Made by a program: the position numbers and the translations under genes. Below, in pieces: positions 9,801-18,861 of a stretch of DNA of 64,000 bases. Under the pieces are notes generated by a model. The model made no database searches. It was given only the letters and a program-made list of their open reading frames with translations, and was not told the DNA's origin. The stretch is taken from assembly GCA_963665045.2 (NCBI GenBank), contig CAXXJQ010000006.1:682001-746000 (forward strand). The letters are read 5' to 3'. The DNA is from JAFGRU01 sp016934985 (lineage in GTDB: Bacteria > Desulfobacterota > Desulfuromonadia > Desulfuromonadales > JAAYDE01). Every line of letters starts with the position of its first letter. Position 1 is the first letter of the stretch.

Positions 9801-12800
9801 TGACTGTAACTGAAATCGAGGGACAGGTCGGGCAGATCGTACGTCATCAGCGTTGCTTCCTGCCCGAGCAACAGGTTGAAAACCTGTTCGGCATCGGTCA
9901 GTATCGGGAGAGCAAAACCTTCCGACTTGTTGATGGTTTTAGTAAAGGACTTGGTGCCGCCATCACTCTGTTGATCCAGTGCAGCATCAAAATCATGGTC
10001 GTTTGATTTGTCGACACCGCCCAGATCAGCGTTTTTGTCAGTCAGATCCAGATCATCTCCCTGTTGATAGATCGGCAAATCACCAAAGTTGATCAGGATC
10101 GACTCGGCTCCCAAGGGAATATCGTTAATCAGGTTGATGACATTGGCAATGCCGCGGATAAAACCGGCGTTCACGTTTCCGAACAGGTCGGCAATATCGA
10201 GCAGCGTCACCGACGAACCGCTGAGATCCGAAATCACCGGGATCTCCATGGTCAGGATATCGACGACAGGTTGCACGGGCTCGGTGATATCACGAATTTC
10301 CCCGAGAATCGGCTCGACGAAATCATTGATGAAAGAGCCCAGATCGAGACTGACATCGTTGAAAGTCACCAGTTGCAGCCCATTGGCAACGGCATCTTTA
10401 AGCTCATCAACCGAGAAGTTGATATACTCCTGATCGTCCCCTTCGCCACGCTCACCAAAACCCCACTCGAAAACAAAGTTGGTGTATATATCGGGCAACA
10501 CCCCGGTATCTTCGCCAACCAGATCTTCATTGATAGCCAGGGTCAGATCAAGATTGGCTGTCGCCTCGGCAGCCAGACCAAAATTCACTCCCAGTGTGCT
10601 CAGCTCTCCCAGCGACAACCGCGGGTCACCACTGCTGAAGCTCATGCCAACCACGCCGGCGGCTTCAAGTGCTTCGTTCAGCTGGACAACCAGATCGGTA
10701 ATGCTCTCATTATCGGCGGTCGAAGCTGCTTCCAGGGTCACATGATATTCGCTGCCCCTGTCCTGCCCTTCGGTAACGATAATTGTGAAATCGAGCCCCT
10801 CTGTCAGGACCCCGTTTTCCGGGGCATTCTTATTCAGCATCAGGTAGGATTTATCGCCCGAATCGAGGGAGCTCTCAAACAGTTCTTCACTGCCGGAATT
10901 TTCAATTCTGAAATTTTTGATCACCGGCAAGCTTTTCAGCGTCAGTCGATTACCATCGCGTCCGGCTTTGATCGTATCCTGCAGGCCGGCTTGCTCCAGC
11001 GCCCTGTCGAGGTCAACAATCAAGTCATCAATCGATCTATTGTCAGTTGTCGTCGATTCGAGCAGCGAAATCTGCGTTGTCACCCCATTGATCAACAGAT
11101 CGAAACCGACATTATTGTCAAGTTGGCCATCAAGGGGTGCATCGGTGTCAGCGACAATAACCTTCTGCGCCTCAGGGGTCAGAGAGAACCCAAGCTCAGT
11201 ATCACCCTGCGCGTTGATCGCGGTCATTTTCGTCAACTGGAAGGGCTCGCCACTTTCAGCTTTAAGGGCCATCCGGGAGACCAGATCGATGGCAAAGGAC
11301 GCACCAAGACCGCTATCCAGCTCATCGTCAAGGCCGTCATTATCGGCATCGACAAAATGATCAACGGCGTCCAATTGCAGAAAACCGAGCCTGCCGGTAA
11401 TATTGGTCGGCAGCTCGACATCGAGATCGACCTTCAGATCGCTCGGATCGGAGATGTCGAGGTAGAAACCATCCTCGGTGCTGACACCAAATTTCAGATC
11501 GAGGTTCCAGCCGAGATTAAGCCCGACATCCCCATCGATATCGATCCCCAGGCCCGGAATTCCGAGATCGAGATCGATATCCGTCCCAACCAGCCGTTCC
11601 GACTGTTTGCCGATCTTCAGGTTCCACTGGATGTAATCGTCATTTTCACCGATTTCCAGTTCGATATCCGAAGCACCGGTCGCGGTAACGACATTCCCGG
11701 CATCATCGACCGTCAACAACAGATCAAGTTGATCACCAAGCAGCAGGTAGAGCAGGTTGGACAACAGGTCGGCGTTCGGATCGAGGGTTTCCTCAACTTG
11801 TGTCCGGAAAGGGTCGATGAAATCATCGCGCAAATCTTCGATGAAACGGGCCCCTTCCGCAAACTGATCGCCGATCAGCGGAATATTGATGCCGAACACT
11901 TCGCCATCAAGCAGGTCCTGGAGTCCGGCAAAGAACAGATCCAGGCCTTCCACAGCCAGCAGCAGATTATTGTAAGGGCTCTGTTCTGCAGGATCGACAG
12001 TCGCTAAAATTGCATCGGCCCCGTTCAAGAAAAGCAGCGATGGATCAGTCAGGTCGATCGGGAAAGCGCCGCCCACTAAACTGATGTCGCCGGCAAACTC
12101 GGATTGTGTTGGTGCATAGGCTGGTAAAGTCGCGGTCACGGTTCCGACCGCAATGGTATCTATGGCACCCAGGTCAACACTGTTAATCAACAGGGGCTCA
12201 GCAAAATTGAGTGTTGCACCGAAATCAGTCAGGTCAAGAGTTGCGGACCCACCCTGAACGGATACCGACAAGTTGGCAGCATCAAAAGGTTCAAGCGATG
12301 CCCAGAAATTGAGGTCTTCACCTGAGACCAAAAGACTGCCGGAAATTTCTGTTGTATCATAAAGGTAAACATCGGAAGGCGTGTCAAGATCGATGGAAAA
12401 GTCCAGATTTAAATGCAATTCCCCTTCTGCCTTCAAACCGGCCGGGCCGGCCAATCCGGTTTCTTCAGCACCCAGGTCGATATCCAGATTGACATTGTCA
12501 TTAATCGTTTGTTGGAGCTGTAGTGATATTTTCAGCTTGTCGCCATCGAGACTCAGGGTTACAGCATCGGCAGCAACGCCGAGAGATTCTTGTAAGCGCG
12601 TTTGCACGGCCTGAAGATTGGCGGCCGGGTTGTCACGATAGGCCTCAGCTGCGAGTTCAAACTTATCCGCCAGTCCCAGCAGGTCATTGACGCTCTGATT
12701 GATCAAGGCAAGCGGATCTGCCAGGGCGCCGGAAGTTTCAAAATCAGCCAGGAACGCCGCCACCTGTTCGAGTGCGGCGACAACATCATTTGCTTCAATT

Positions 12801-15800
12801 TGCGTAAATCGGGTCAGGTCTTCTGTCGTGGGAAGATCGGCAAGGGCAACGGTTCCACCCGCCAGACTGGTCACCGTCATGACAATGTCATTCGCCGGTT
12901 CGGCGATGAAAGCGACATCGGGATCGACATCAACGGAAAAAGACAGCTGATCACTTCCAGGCACAAGCTCGCTTACCGCCTCGTCAACCACGTTCGTGAT
13001 CATTCCCAGATTTTCATAGAGATTGCTGAAGGTTAATTTGCCGTCCCCGGTTGGCAGGAAATTACTCGTCAGGCCGCCGGCGATCTGGCCGCCGCCATCC
13101 AACACCACACCGACAAAACCATAATCAGCATCAGTGGTTACTGCTGCATCGAGCACAAAACCACCGCTTACGAAACCCTGCTGAACAAAGAAACGATCAG
13201 CCAACCGGGTCCCGAAAATGGTCCCCCCTTCAATCTGTCCATCGGCATCATCAGAAGCATTTTTCAGATCGGAGCGGAGCAGGCCGAGCTGGATAATGGC
13301 TTTGGAGCCGTTAGTGGCCTCAAGGAAAAAGCTGTCGCTGTTCGCTGAATCGAAGGTTTCATCAGTCAGCACCAGGTGGTTTCCGTCCGCACTGATATCG
13401 GCACTGAGGCCATCCACAGCATTCAATAGTGTCAACAGCTCATCGATGCTTGAGTCAGCCGTCAGGCTGTCGAGACTGACCTCAACACTGGGAGCGCCGC
13501 TGAAATGGACGATGAAATCAGACGTGTTCGAATCGAGGGTCGCGCTGATACCGATCTGCTCGGCGTTGGCGAGCGGACTGATGCTGAAACCGGTGCCCTC
13601 CGCAACAGCTGTGAAAACCAGACGATTACCCTGGTTACCAACGCTTATAGTGTCCGCAGGCAGGTCAGATTCTTCCAGAACGGCTTTTATGTCGTTAACC
13701 AGATCAAGGATATTTTTGTTCGCCTCGGTTTTAATCGCTGCGATCGTAATCTCACTTGTCTGGCCATCAACCTCGACAGCGAAACTCACATCCCCCTCAA
13801 GCAAGCCAACGATCAAGGGTATGTCTTTGACTGTTGTTACCACGCCGTCAGCGGATGACATATCGCTTTTCAGACCCAACTCCCGTACCGAAGGATCGCT
13901 GGCATCAGCCGCAATGGTAAAGTCAGCGCTGGCAGCATCGAGAGAATAAACATCAATGCGCAAACCGTTCTCGGGATTAGCACGGGCACCAACCAGAGCG
14001 CCCGTTGCCACCCTCACCGCCTGGTTCAAATCAGCCGCCAGATCAGACTCACTGACATTGTCTTCAGTCGCTGCCTGCAGGAGAGTGACTTCGTAATCCT
14101 CGCCACCAAAATTGATGGTGAATGTTGCATCATCACTCAAGCGCCCATATAGTTTGCGCACCGTGTCAGTTGTTGCCGCCTCTGCGGTTTTGATGTCCAC
14201 ACCATTGCCGAAATTGATCTCGGACAGAAGTGTATCACCCTGCAACCTGGAGCTTTCGTTCAGATCGATGCCGAGAGTGACGCTTAAACCGGTGCCGCCG
14301 GTCAACTGAACCAGGCTGTCGCTACGAAAATGCTGTAAGGGAGACAGGTCGAAACTGAAATCGACAGGGACGTCCAGAGCATTAAACTGATGGGCCAGAT
14401 CGAGATCGAACAGTATCTGCCTGTTATCTGCATCATAGCGAAGATCTGCGCCTGGAACGATAAGGCTCAGTTCGCTGGCAAATTCCTGCACATTCGTAAA
14501 CACCGGGTTGCTATCACTGCCGACCAATTTATATTCGTCGTCTGCTTCGTCGGAATTATCGTAATCATTGGTCAGCAATACATCTTCAAACATATCCTGA
14601 AAATCAAAGATATCGCCAAAGGTCGCGGCGGCGAAAGGAATCTCCGAAGAGAAGACTTCACTGACCCGGAGTCGATCCAGCCAACTGGCAAAGCTGCGCA
14701 ACTGGTTCACAACATCAGACGCCGAAAGGTAACTGAACGGCATCAGATCGTCACTCAGCGCAGCATCAAGCCCAAAGCGGGTGTTTCCATAGGCATCGAC
14801 CGGCGGCGCGCTTAAAGCGAACAGGTCGTCATCGCCAAAACTGACTGACTGCGTGCCCGGATTCCAATTGCTGCCTGAACCATCATCAAGGCCATCGGCG
14901 ACCGTCACGTTGAGCGCAACGGCGCTGCCGCTGGGGCCTGCAGCTGACCTGAACAGGTCAGAACTTGGCAGGCTGTCCAAATCCGAGCGCGTTAACCCTG
15001 ACCACAGGTTCAACTGCCGGGTCATCTGGAAAGTTAAAGCGGGATCGTTTATTTGCAGGCGCAACCTGTCATCCGCAGTTTTTGCAGCCGTAACCGAAGT
15101 GATCCCTGCCGCAACCAGTGCGGCGTTGACATCAATCAGCAGACTGTCAATGGTCACCGGATTGTCGTCATCCGCAGAGACATTGACCGTGACATAAACA
15201 GGAGCCCCGCCATCTATCGCCAGGAAAAAGTTCACTGTCGTCGGATCTGACTGACCAAGCAGCGAAGAAGCATTATCGGCAATCATCAGGTCAGCAATGG
15301 AAGAGACGTTCTGAGCAGCAAAACCAAGCGGTGAATTGTCGGCAACAACATTCAGAACCAGCGCACCGGCACTCTCCCCGACCTCAATCTGCCCGCTGAA
15401 ACCGGCATCATTAATGGCGGTTTGCAGGTCACTGATCAAATCATCCAGATCATCATTAGTTCCCGTAGCGGCTGCCGAAAGTCTGACTTCCCGGCTGTCT
15501 CCATTGCCGATCCGCAACATGAATGAGATATCATCAGTCAGCACCACATCGGCTGGAGGAGTGTCGGCAACAAGCTGTCCGTTATCAGCGGTGATTGAAG
15601 TGCTGTCGAAACCGAGAGAGGAAGGACTGCTGGAATCGGTTTGCAGATCGATATCGACCGTTGCGGACAATGCTGCCGAACCGCTGTCGACTGCTGCGCC
15701 GACAAAACCGATGTTGATATCCGCCGCTGAAAAATCAGTTTTGCTTGCAGAAACAGTCGCCGTCGCTGCGGAAACATCGAAAAAGAAATCTTCTTCCGAT

Positions 15801-17104
15801 ACCTCTTCACCGCTGCTTCGAACGCCGATTTCAAGCGTCATATTGAGACGTGCCGAGGTCGCGATGGTCTGCTCGTCGGGAAAGGCAATTCCCAGTTCAT
15901 CGGCAGCCGTTCCGAGATCGAGAGTCGGGTTGGTATTGACGCTAAGAACAAAAGGAATGCTGTACCGCAGCGCCGCAGCGTCACTGGCATCCGTCACGGT
16001 ATTGAACTGAATCGCAGCGTTCGGAATCGACGGATCGTTCAAATTCTCAAGGTATGCCTGGAACCCTGCAAAATCGGCTTCATCCAACGCACTGGAGATG
16101 TTGGAGATAACCAGATCATGGAATATTTTCTGGAAATCATTGGTTGCATCGAGAACAAACAGGTCGTTCATCGCCAACGCCGAAGTGATAGTTGAAGAAC
16201 CGCTGGTTTCGGTTTCGATCAATAGCGGCAGCGGTTGATCCAGCGACGGATCATTGTTAACAAAATCGACAAGTTCTGTTTCGAAGGCAGTCAATCCTTC
16301 ATTTAAAGACGTGCGTACACCGGCGGTGTCCAGCTCTGCCGCGAGCAGGTATTGGTAGCCTTCCAGTTGAAGTGCTTTTGCCTCTACATCGCCATGTTCA
16401 ACCTCCAGAATCCAATCGCCGTGCAATTCTGATGAGCCAGTAAGATTGGACGAGGCAGCAACATCAGCCTCGGTAATTTCAGCCAGCCTGGCAATGAAAG
16501 CAAGGCCATCCTCCGACTCGGCGACATTGCAGCCGTAAAGCAACAGGTCAGCCTCAGGTGCAAGCGCCTCGCTCCACTGCCCCAGCAAAGCGGAATGCTC
16601 GGTCAGGCCCTGATCGTCAAGGGTTGAATTGCCCAGATATATTTGGCCATTTGAACCATGGGAGATAATGTGAACAGCGGACAGGTTTTCTTGTTCGGAA
16701 AGGATTAAGCTAAGCTGCTCAAAACCGCTCTGCCCGGCGTTTAGAACGACAACCTGGTACGTCGTCTCTTCACCGGTTAGGAGGGGATCGATTAAGGACT
16801 GATAGTTTTCGATGGCAGGGTCGACAACGATCAGTTCTTTTTTCTGATCAGTCAGGGTCTTCGAATGCAACTCGGGAGGGCTATCAGTTCCATGTGGCGC
16901 GGCACTTTCTTCCGTTAGCATTTCACCGACAACGGGAGCACTGGGCAACAGCGGACCGACGTGAGGGGAAAGTTGATCAAAACCCAAATCAGCTGAAAGT
17001 AGTATCCGCGGCTCCAATGCCTCGAACTGCATCTTGCGCCGGATTTCGACCTTATTTTTCTGCTGGCTGTTTCCGGCCAGTTTCCTGCGAAGACTATTCA
17101 GCAT
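3806..17104 (-). CDS. giant secreted RTX protein with LEPR-XLL and DUF4347 domains (4432 aa)
   Basis: The start at 17104 has a good ribosome-binding site (GAGGAAGG). The N-terminus has the LEPR-XLL motif LEPRILLSAD (residues 30-39) seen on very large surface proteins. Residues about 88-250 match DUF4347, a fold with a caspase/CHAT-like pattern; His149 (ISHGSNG) and Cys192 (YGCNVA) would be the dyad. Between about 540 and 2170 a roughly 45-residue module recurs at least seven times, of the type SIDDLIVDLDRALEQAG plus DGNRLTL, resembling flagellin-IN motifs. RTX calcium-binding nonapeptides (GGxGNDxL) form two blocks, about 2700-2965 and 4035-4190. Calx-beta-like repeats lie about 3350-3620. 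A hydrophobic stretch (AAVAGFAGWGLGASRR, about 4353-4368) is followed by a 62-residue basic tail. The likely role is a type I-secreted adhesin or matrix protein. It lies 80 bp downstream of tolC and is probably cotranscribed. Whether the DUF4347 dyad is active is unknown. Confidence 0.9.
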   Translation of the reverse strand: MLNSLRRKLAGNSQQKNKVEIRRKMQFEALEPRILLSADLGFDQLSPHVGPLLPSAPVVGEMLTEESAAPHGTDSPPELHSKTLTDQKKELIVVDPAIENYQSLIDPLLTGEETTYQVVVLNAGQSGFEQLSLILSEQENLSAVHIISHGSNGQIYLGNSTLDDQGLTEHSALLGQWSEALAPEADLLLYGCNVAESEDGLAFIARLAEITEADVAASSNLTGSSELHGDWILEVEHGDVEAKALQLEGYQYLLAAELDTAGVRTSLNEGLTAFETELVDFVNNDPSLDQPLPLLIETETSGSSTITSALAMNDLFVLDATNDFQKIFHDLVISNISSALDEADFAGFQAYLENLNDPSIPNAAIQFNTVTDASDAAALRYSIPFVLSVNTNPTLDLGTAADELGIAFPDEQTIATSARLNMTLEIGVRSSGEEVSEEDFFFDVSAATATVSASKTDFSAADINIGFVGAAVDSGSAALSATVDIDLQTDSSSPSSLGFDSTSITADNGQLVADTPPADVVLTDDISFMLRIGNGDSREVRLSAAATGTNDDLDDLISDLQTAINDAGFSGQIEVGESAGALVLNVVADNSPLGFAAQNVSSIADLMIADNASSLLGQSDPTTVNFFLAIDGGAPVYVTVNVSADDDNPVTIDSLLIDVNAALVAAGITSVTAAKTADDRLRLQINDPALTFQMTRQLNLWSGLTRSDLDSLPSSDLFRSAAGPSGSAVALNVTVADGLDDGSGSNWNPGTQSVSFGDDDLFALSAPPVDAYGNTRFGLDAALSDDLMPFSYLSASDVVNQLRSFASWLDRLRVSEVFSSEIPFAAATFGDIFDFQDMFEDVLLTNDYDNSDEADDEYKLVGSDSNPVFTNVQEFASELSLIVPGADLRYDADNRQILFDLDLAHQFNALDVPVDFSFDLSPLQHFRSDSLVQLTGGTGLSVTLGIDLNESSRLQGDTLLSEINFGNGVDIKTAEAATTDTVRKLYGRLSDDATFTINFGGEDYEVTLLQAATEDNVSESDLAADLNQAVRVATGALVGARANPENGLRIDVYSLDAASADFTIAADASDPSVRELGLKSDMSSADGVVTTVKDIPLIVGLLEGDVSFAVEVDGQTSEITIAAIKTEANKNILDLVNDIKAVLEESDLPADTISVGNQGNRLVFTAVAEGTGFSISPLANAEQIGISATLDSNTSDFIVHFSGAPSVEVSLDSLTADSSIDELLTLLNAVDGLSADISADGNHLVLTDETFDSANSDSFFLEATNGSKAIIQLGLLRSDLKNASDDADGQIEGGTIFGTRLADRFFVQQGFVSGGFVLDAAVTTDADYGFVGVVLDGGGQIAGGLTSNFLPTGDGKLTFSNLYENLGMITNVVDEAVSELVPGSDQLSFSVDVDPDVAFIAEPANDIVMTVTSLAGGTVALADLPTTEDLTRFTQIEANDVVAALEQVAAFLADFETSGALADPLALINQSVNDLLGLADKFELAAEAYRDNPAANLQAVQTRLQESLGVAADAVTLSLDGDKLKISLQLQQTINDNVNLDIDLGAEETGLAGPAGLKAEGELHLNLDFSIDLDTPSDVYLYDTTEISGSLLVSGEDLNFWASLEPFDAANLSVSVQGGSATLDLTDFGATLNFAEPLLINSVDLGAIDTIAVGTVTATLPAYAPTQSEFAGDISLVGGAFPIDLTDPSLLFLNGADAILATVDPAEQSPYNNLLLAVEGLDLFFAGLQDLLDGEVFGINIPLIGDQFAEGARFIEDLRDDFIDPFRTQVEETLDPNADLLSNLLYLLLGDQLDLLLTVDDAGNVVTATGASDIELEIGENDDYIQWNLKIGKQSERLVGTDIDLDLGIPGLGIDIDGDVGLNLGWNLDLKFGVSTEDGFYLDISDPSDLKVDLDVELPTNITGRLGFLQLDAVDHFVDADNDGLDDELDSGLGASFAIDLVSRMALKAESGEPFQLTKMTAINAQGDTELGFSLTPEAQKVIVADTDAPLDGQLDNNVGFDLLINGVTTQISLLESTTTDNRSIDDLIVDLDRALEQAGLQDTIKAGRDGNRLTLKSLPVIKNFRIENSGSEELFESSLDSGDKSYLMLNKNAPENGVLTEGLDFTIIVTEGQDRGSEYHVTLEAASTADNESITDLVVQLNEALEAAGVVGMSFSSGDPRLSLGELSTLGVNFGLAAEATANLDLTLAINEDLVGEDTGVLPDIYTNFVFEWGFGERGEGDDQEYINFSVDELKDAVANGLQLVTFNDVSLDLGSFINDFVEPILGEIRDITEPVQPVVDILTMEIPVISDLSGSSVTLLDIADLFGNVNAGFIRGIANVINLINDIPLGAESILINFGDLPIYQQGDDLDLTDKNADLGGVDKSNDHDFDAALDQQSDGGTKSFTKTINKSEGFALPILTDAEQVFNLLLGQEATLMTYDLPDLSLDFSYSQYFPIFGPLGASITGSFGAIIDFHEIGYDTFGIMQFADSGFRNPELIFEGFFISDLDDSGSDVPEVTLTGGLSASAELNLGIARAGAAGGIFASIYFDLFDPNQDGKIRINEILTTIDSQLRFGNAALAPLSVFDVSGEVYARLFAFLDIDLFFFSFYDEWNITPPITLVDFEIPFARPPQLATELADGVLQLNMGDFAEQRLYGNIVDGDENFTVAGDRNSLTVSAFGYSQTYTGNFNKILAAAGEGDDIVNLSGVLDAGVAFEGYGGAGNDRLIAGSGVALIRGGDGNDNLSGGSNNDTLFGDAGDDTINGGTGNDVLIGDGARIGDDYIRVRASLIDGNDNLIGGGGEDIIIGGGGADTVSGGDNNDVIIGDGGRIGFASPNLVAGNIVEISDTNRGLVFAADQLNGDAGNDLIYGGKGDDIISGGGNNDTLYGESGDDTILAASGSDTVYAGDGNDLVLADRDQLDAVNNSAGGATIFGEEGDDVVIGGVGSDTIDGGRGQDIVFAGGGADIIRGGQGNDLLNGEGGGDAYEITYTGGIIFSTTHVYDTGAVTDNDILTVNGSDEPDQFLLRASYVEDQSLVALNAGLVGISSLPVDISLTLALPATLPTRAFVAKLNGDDNVERANYYFIENVIVNGLEGDDQFAVDDTTAVVQINGGNGGDLFQIGQLYNSPRDAETGVDQYDLFTTVQTTRGFVSNGVSESMLVNGEAGNDKFVVFRNLAVLTLKGGTGDDEFIVKAFALEGSVDDPGRDRTVISGQEGADRIEYAINAPVDIDGGDGFDTVKVIGTEFGDDFVVTDDGIYGGGLNINFINVEKVTLDAAEGNDRIYIRSTDDGHITEILAGEGSDTFSIGGDSPPVTSRDLLGHSGIVTHSSSSDDSRFDGMIIDGISANVADDDEAGIVVSALDLVRTWEDGVLGQYGIVLTKEPEEDVIISLIQQQPTPNETADDIQYYHLVDNNGDAISSLTFTADNWDQQQTVFIQAFDDSAVEGLHYAVINHKVVSDDSGYDRLAIPTVTVEIVDNDYLELLISETGGATQVVEGGAFGDSFPLVDSYLVQLTAPPQGGETVTVTLNDPTGQLSFDRTELVFSAADYDVPQEVLVAAGADGLLEGMHTSYIYHSMQVGGEAAVDGPVVRVDIGDSDVPGVMIVQTGGSTNVIENNLDKIDAPFVDSYELVLTARPDSDVTVTVTPEETKTSAQIFDPTTGKYMTVDRFAEQVTVEPQQLVFTPDNWYIPQTVGVTALDDAVIDGGDTKVFAPISNTIAGIQGPLFIDGAGGEGSGAGLGGDPFMLPGENNDVGDVVAATADTLVAAAENVDKLGDTYFKDLSLVKVVISSGTGAGQVRYLLDQTLDADQENYRFVTAEAWEITPDASSRYFFERELPQTDESQQVDVATVYNQDSPADNFGARSGVLSADNLSGLGMGPDLQIGETTFAGGISYVNLENLTINLGSGIDELEVTGIQNREGFQTVTVVNTGAGDDWVHFNGALAGESGLLALHLEQGDDRVTAENTTADLIIFGDDGTDRIQSGDGNDIVFADFGRIDYLNDAGEVITRFGLGQRGIVRDAVIPGTDLQSVPFAQTDGAFYNSIAVSRLVDTGWSEELHGSGGNDLLIGGAGDDEVHGDAGDDILIGDNGVATFGAGQLVEVSSGDPNIGGSDELYGGTGSDLLIGGAEVDRLYGDSGNDYLVGDAGRGTYIAGALHTVETLDRDRFIGGDDWLDGGAGNDAMFGGHGHDTFVGNFSEDLMIGEYGRLTIEGGRVETVVRLGQGKLDLIANRQFGLYSSLALNISLAQLGNVRQLTQLREFNEAKRPEPVLEKRLTHHGADFSIAAKDLGYGYHPEKEAEELPARDVQDEPLVEPQPLETEAPEDKAQGEPDGEKGESLDVSPEEGESAGQFESLEFQPEETGQLLKAAVAGFAGWGLGASRRQKSSSGSPLDFSKMHTRAKSWRWENGRLRKPGWGEDLSEAAERSLAADFPTKKTHIKHQKRV

Positions 17105-17183
17105 AACCTTCCTCTCTGGTTATAAATTTTTTCTCAAATCAGTCAGAGTTTTTGTATGAACACCTCAATTCTGACAACAAGCA

Positions 17184-18575
17184 TCAACGGCCGAACCAGC
17201 GATCCAGCTCTTCCAGGTCCTTGACATTCAGGGTACCGACGGCCTGTTTGAGCTTGAGGCTGTTGAGGATGTAATCGTAACGGGCCTGGGCGTGGTCAAG
17301 ACTCACGAGAGAAAGGTCCCGCTCAGCGTCGAGCACGTTCAAACTGGCGTAGAGGCCGGACAAGAACCCTTCCTGTTTGGCTTCAAGGGCCAGCTTGTTG
17401 GATACGACGGACTGCTGCAGGGCCTTGACCCGGCTGATGGCGCTGTTGACACCGAGATAGGCGGAGCGGGTACGGCGCGTGATGGAGCGTTCCTGGCGGC
17501 TCAGATCCTGGCGGGCGGCGCTGAGCTGGTGCCGGGACTGGCGGACCCGGGAGCTGACGATCCCGCCCTCAAAGAGGGGCACGGACAGTTGTACGCCGAT
17601 CTTCATTTCTTCGACTTCGCTGCCGCCGCCATAAAGGGTGCCGTCCGTGTTTTCGTTGTTGAAGCTGCCGACCAAATCAAGGGCCGGGTAGTGGCCGGAG
17701 TGTTGGCGCTTTACTTCCAGCCGGGCGACTTCAACGGCTTGTTTCTGTAACTCGATGGCGGGGTTCTGCTGCAGGGCACCGCGAATCCAGGTGTCGACAT
17801 CAACGGGTTCGGGGCTGACCAGGTCAATGGCCTCACGCAGGGGCTCGAGGCTCGCCACGGGTTGCCCGGCCACTTCCCGTAAGGCCTGAAGGGCATCGTC
17901 GAGAAGGTTTTCGGCTTCTATGGTTTTTGCCCGCGTGGTCGCCATGCGCGCCTTGGCGTCGTGGAGGTCGGTAATCGGCACCAGCCCCATCTCGAAACGG
18001 CCCTGGGCCAGCTCCAGGTGCTTTTCTACCGCCGCCTGTTCAGCTTTGGAAAAATCGACCTGGTCCTGGGCTGCCAGGGCCTGAAGATAGAGGGTCGCAA
18101 CCCGGACCACCAGCTCCTGGCGGGAAAGAACGTTTTCAGCTTCGGCCCGCAGGCTCTCGGCTTTGGATTGCCTCAGGCCGACGAACAGGTCCCAGTGAAA
18201 GATGGGTTGGGTCAGGTTCAGGCCATAGGTGGTGGTGCCGAAGTCGGTCTCGCCGGAGCCATAGACGGTGTTGTCGCTGCTGATGATATTCTGATAGGTG
18301 TAGTTGTACCCGGCCGAAGCGGAAAAGGTGGGCAGAAGGCGGGCGACGGCCTGCCGGCGGCCTTCTTTGGTCGCCATGGTCTGGAAATAAACACTCTGGG
18401 ATGAAGGGTCGTTCTTTTGCGCCAGCTGGTAGACATCCACCAGGCTGGCGGCCTGAAGCGTTGTAAGGCCGGGTTGGCCAAAAAGGAAAAAACAGAGGAA
18501 GAAAAAAACGGGAAGGAGATTGACGGAGCCTGGAAAAAAACCTCTAAACGAATCAACATATAATCTGATCATCAT
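17184..18575 (-). CDS. TolC-family outer-membrane efflux protein
   Basis: The 463-residue protein has a signal peptide (cleavage probably after LTTLQA, near residue 42) and two repeats of the outer-membrane efflux (OEP) type: VDVYQLAQKNDPS at the start of the first half and the helical segments around QQNPAIELQKQAVEVARLE in the second. The length is normal for TolC/CyaE channels. TolC trimers form the outer-membrane duct of type I secretion systems. Directly downstream lies the giant RTX gene (80 bp gap), and the matching adaptor is the GAF-HlyD protein at the left edge. This makes it the dedicated channel of the export system. A direct-repeat element upstream may be the target of the regulator gene at 18862-22122. 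Confidence 0.92.
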   Translation of the reverse strand: MMIRLYVDSFRGFFPGSVNLLPVFFFLCFFLFGQPGLTTLQAASLVDVYQLAQKNDPSSQSVYFQTMATKEGRRQAVARLLPTFSASAGYNYTYQNIISSDNTVYGSGETDFGTTTYGLNLTQPIFHWDLFVGLRQSKAESLRAEAENVLSRQELVVRVATLYLQALAAQDQVDFSKAEQAAVEKHLELAQGRFEMGLVPITDLHDAKARMATTRAKTIEAENLLDDALQALREVAGQPVASLEPLREAIDLVSPEPVDVDTWIRGALQQNPAIELQKQAVEVARLEVKRQHSGHYPALDLVGSFNNENTDGTLYGGGSEVEEMKIGVQLSVPLFEGGIVSSRVRQSRHQLSAARQDLSRQERSITRRTRSAYLGVNSAISRVKALQQSVVSNKLALEAKQEGFLSGLYASLNVLDAERDLSLVSLDHAQARYDYILNSLKLKQAVGTLNVKDLEELDRWFGR

Positions 18576-18669
18576 CTCACCATTCCAATAACACAGTTGA
18601 TATTTTTAAGTTTTTTATATTTGGATATTATTGTTTTTCACCTCATCGAAAATAATTGGAAGAGGGGTG

Positions 18670-18704
18670 AGTATACTACATCCCAACTGACAATTCCCTG
18701 ACAA
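18670..18704 (-). promoter_or_regulatory. SARP-like heptamer direct repeat next to a -10-like box
   Basis: Read on the minus strand, TTGTCAG-GGAA-TTGTCAG (18704-18687) is a perfect heptamer direct repeat with an 11-bp period. Eight bp later comes TAGTAT and 11 bp later TATACT (18675-18670), a good -10 hexamer. No -35 box of standard spacing is visible. This is the architecture bound by SARP-type activators, which overlap the -35 region. The site is 95 bp upstream of tolC and downstream of a gene for a regulator with a SARP-like C-terminus. The rest of 18576-18861 holds nothing else recognisable. Confidence 0.5.
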
Positions 18705-18861
18705 AACCCCTGAAAAGGTAGCGAAATTTAAAATATTATTCGAAAATGCGACGAAATTGAGCATCAGACTGCAATAAAGCGAAAGATTATTCTGCCGTGG
18801 AACGAGAAAGGGTGAAGGCCGAAAGCTTGATCTTGTTGGTCGGCAAGAATTTAACCGCCTG

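Noticed and set aside
10064..12007. Long plus-strand open frame (647 codons) and several others opposite the giant gene
   Set aside because: Shadow of the 4432-codon minus-strand gene; no ribosome-binding site, and its repeated patterns mirror the DNA of the real gene.
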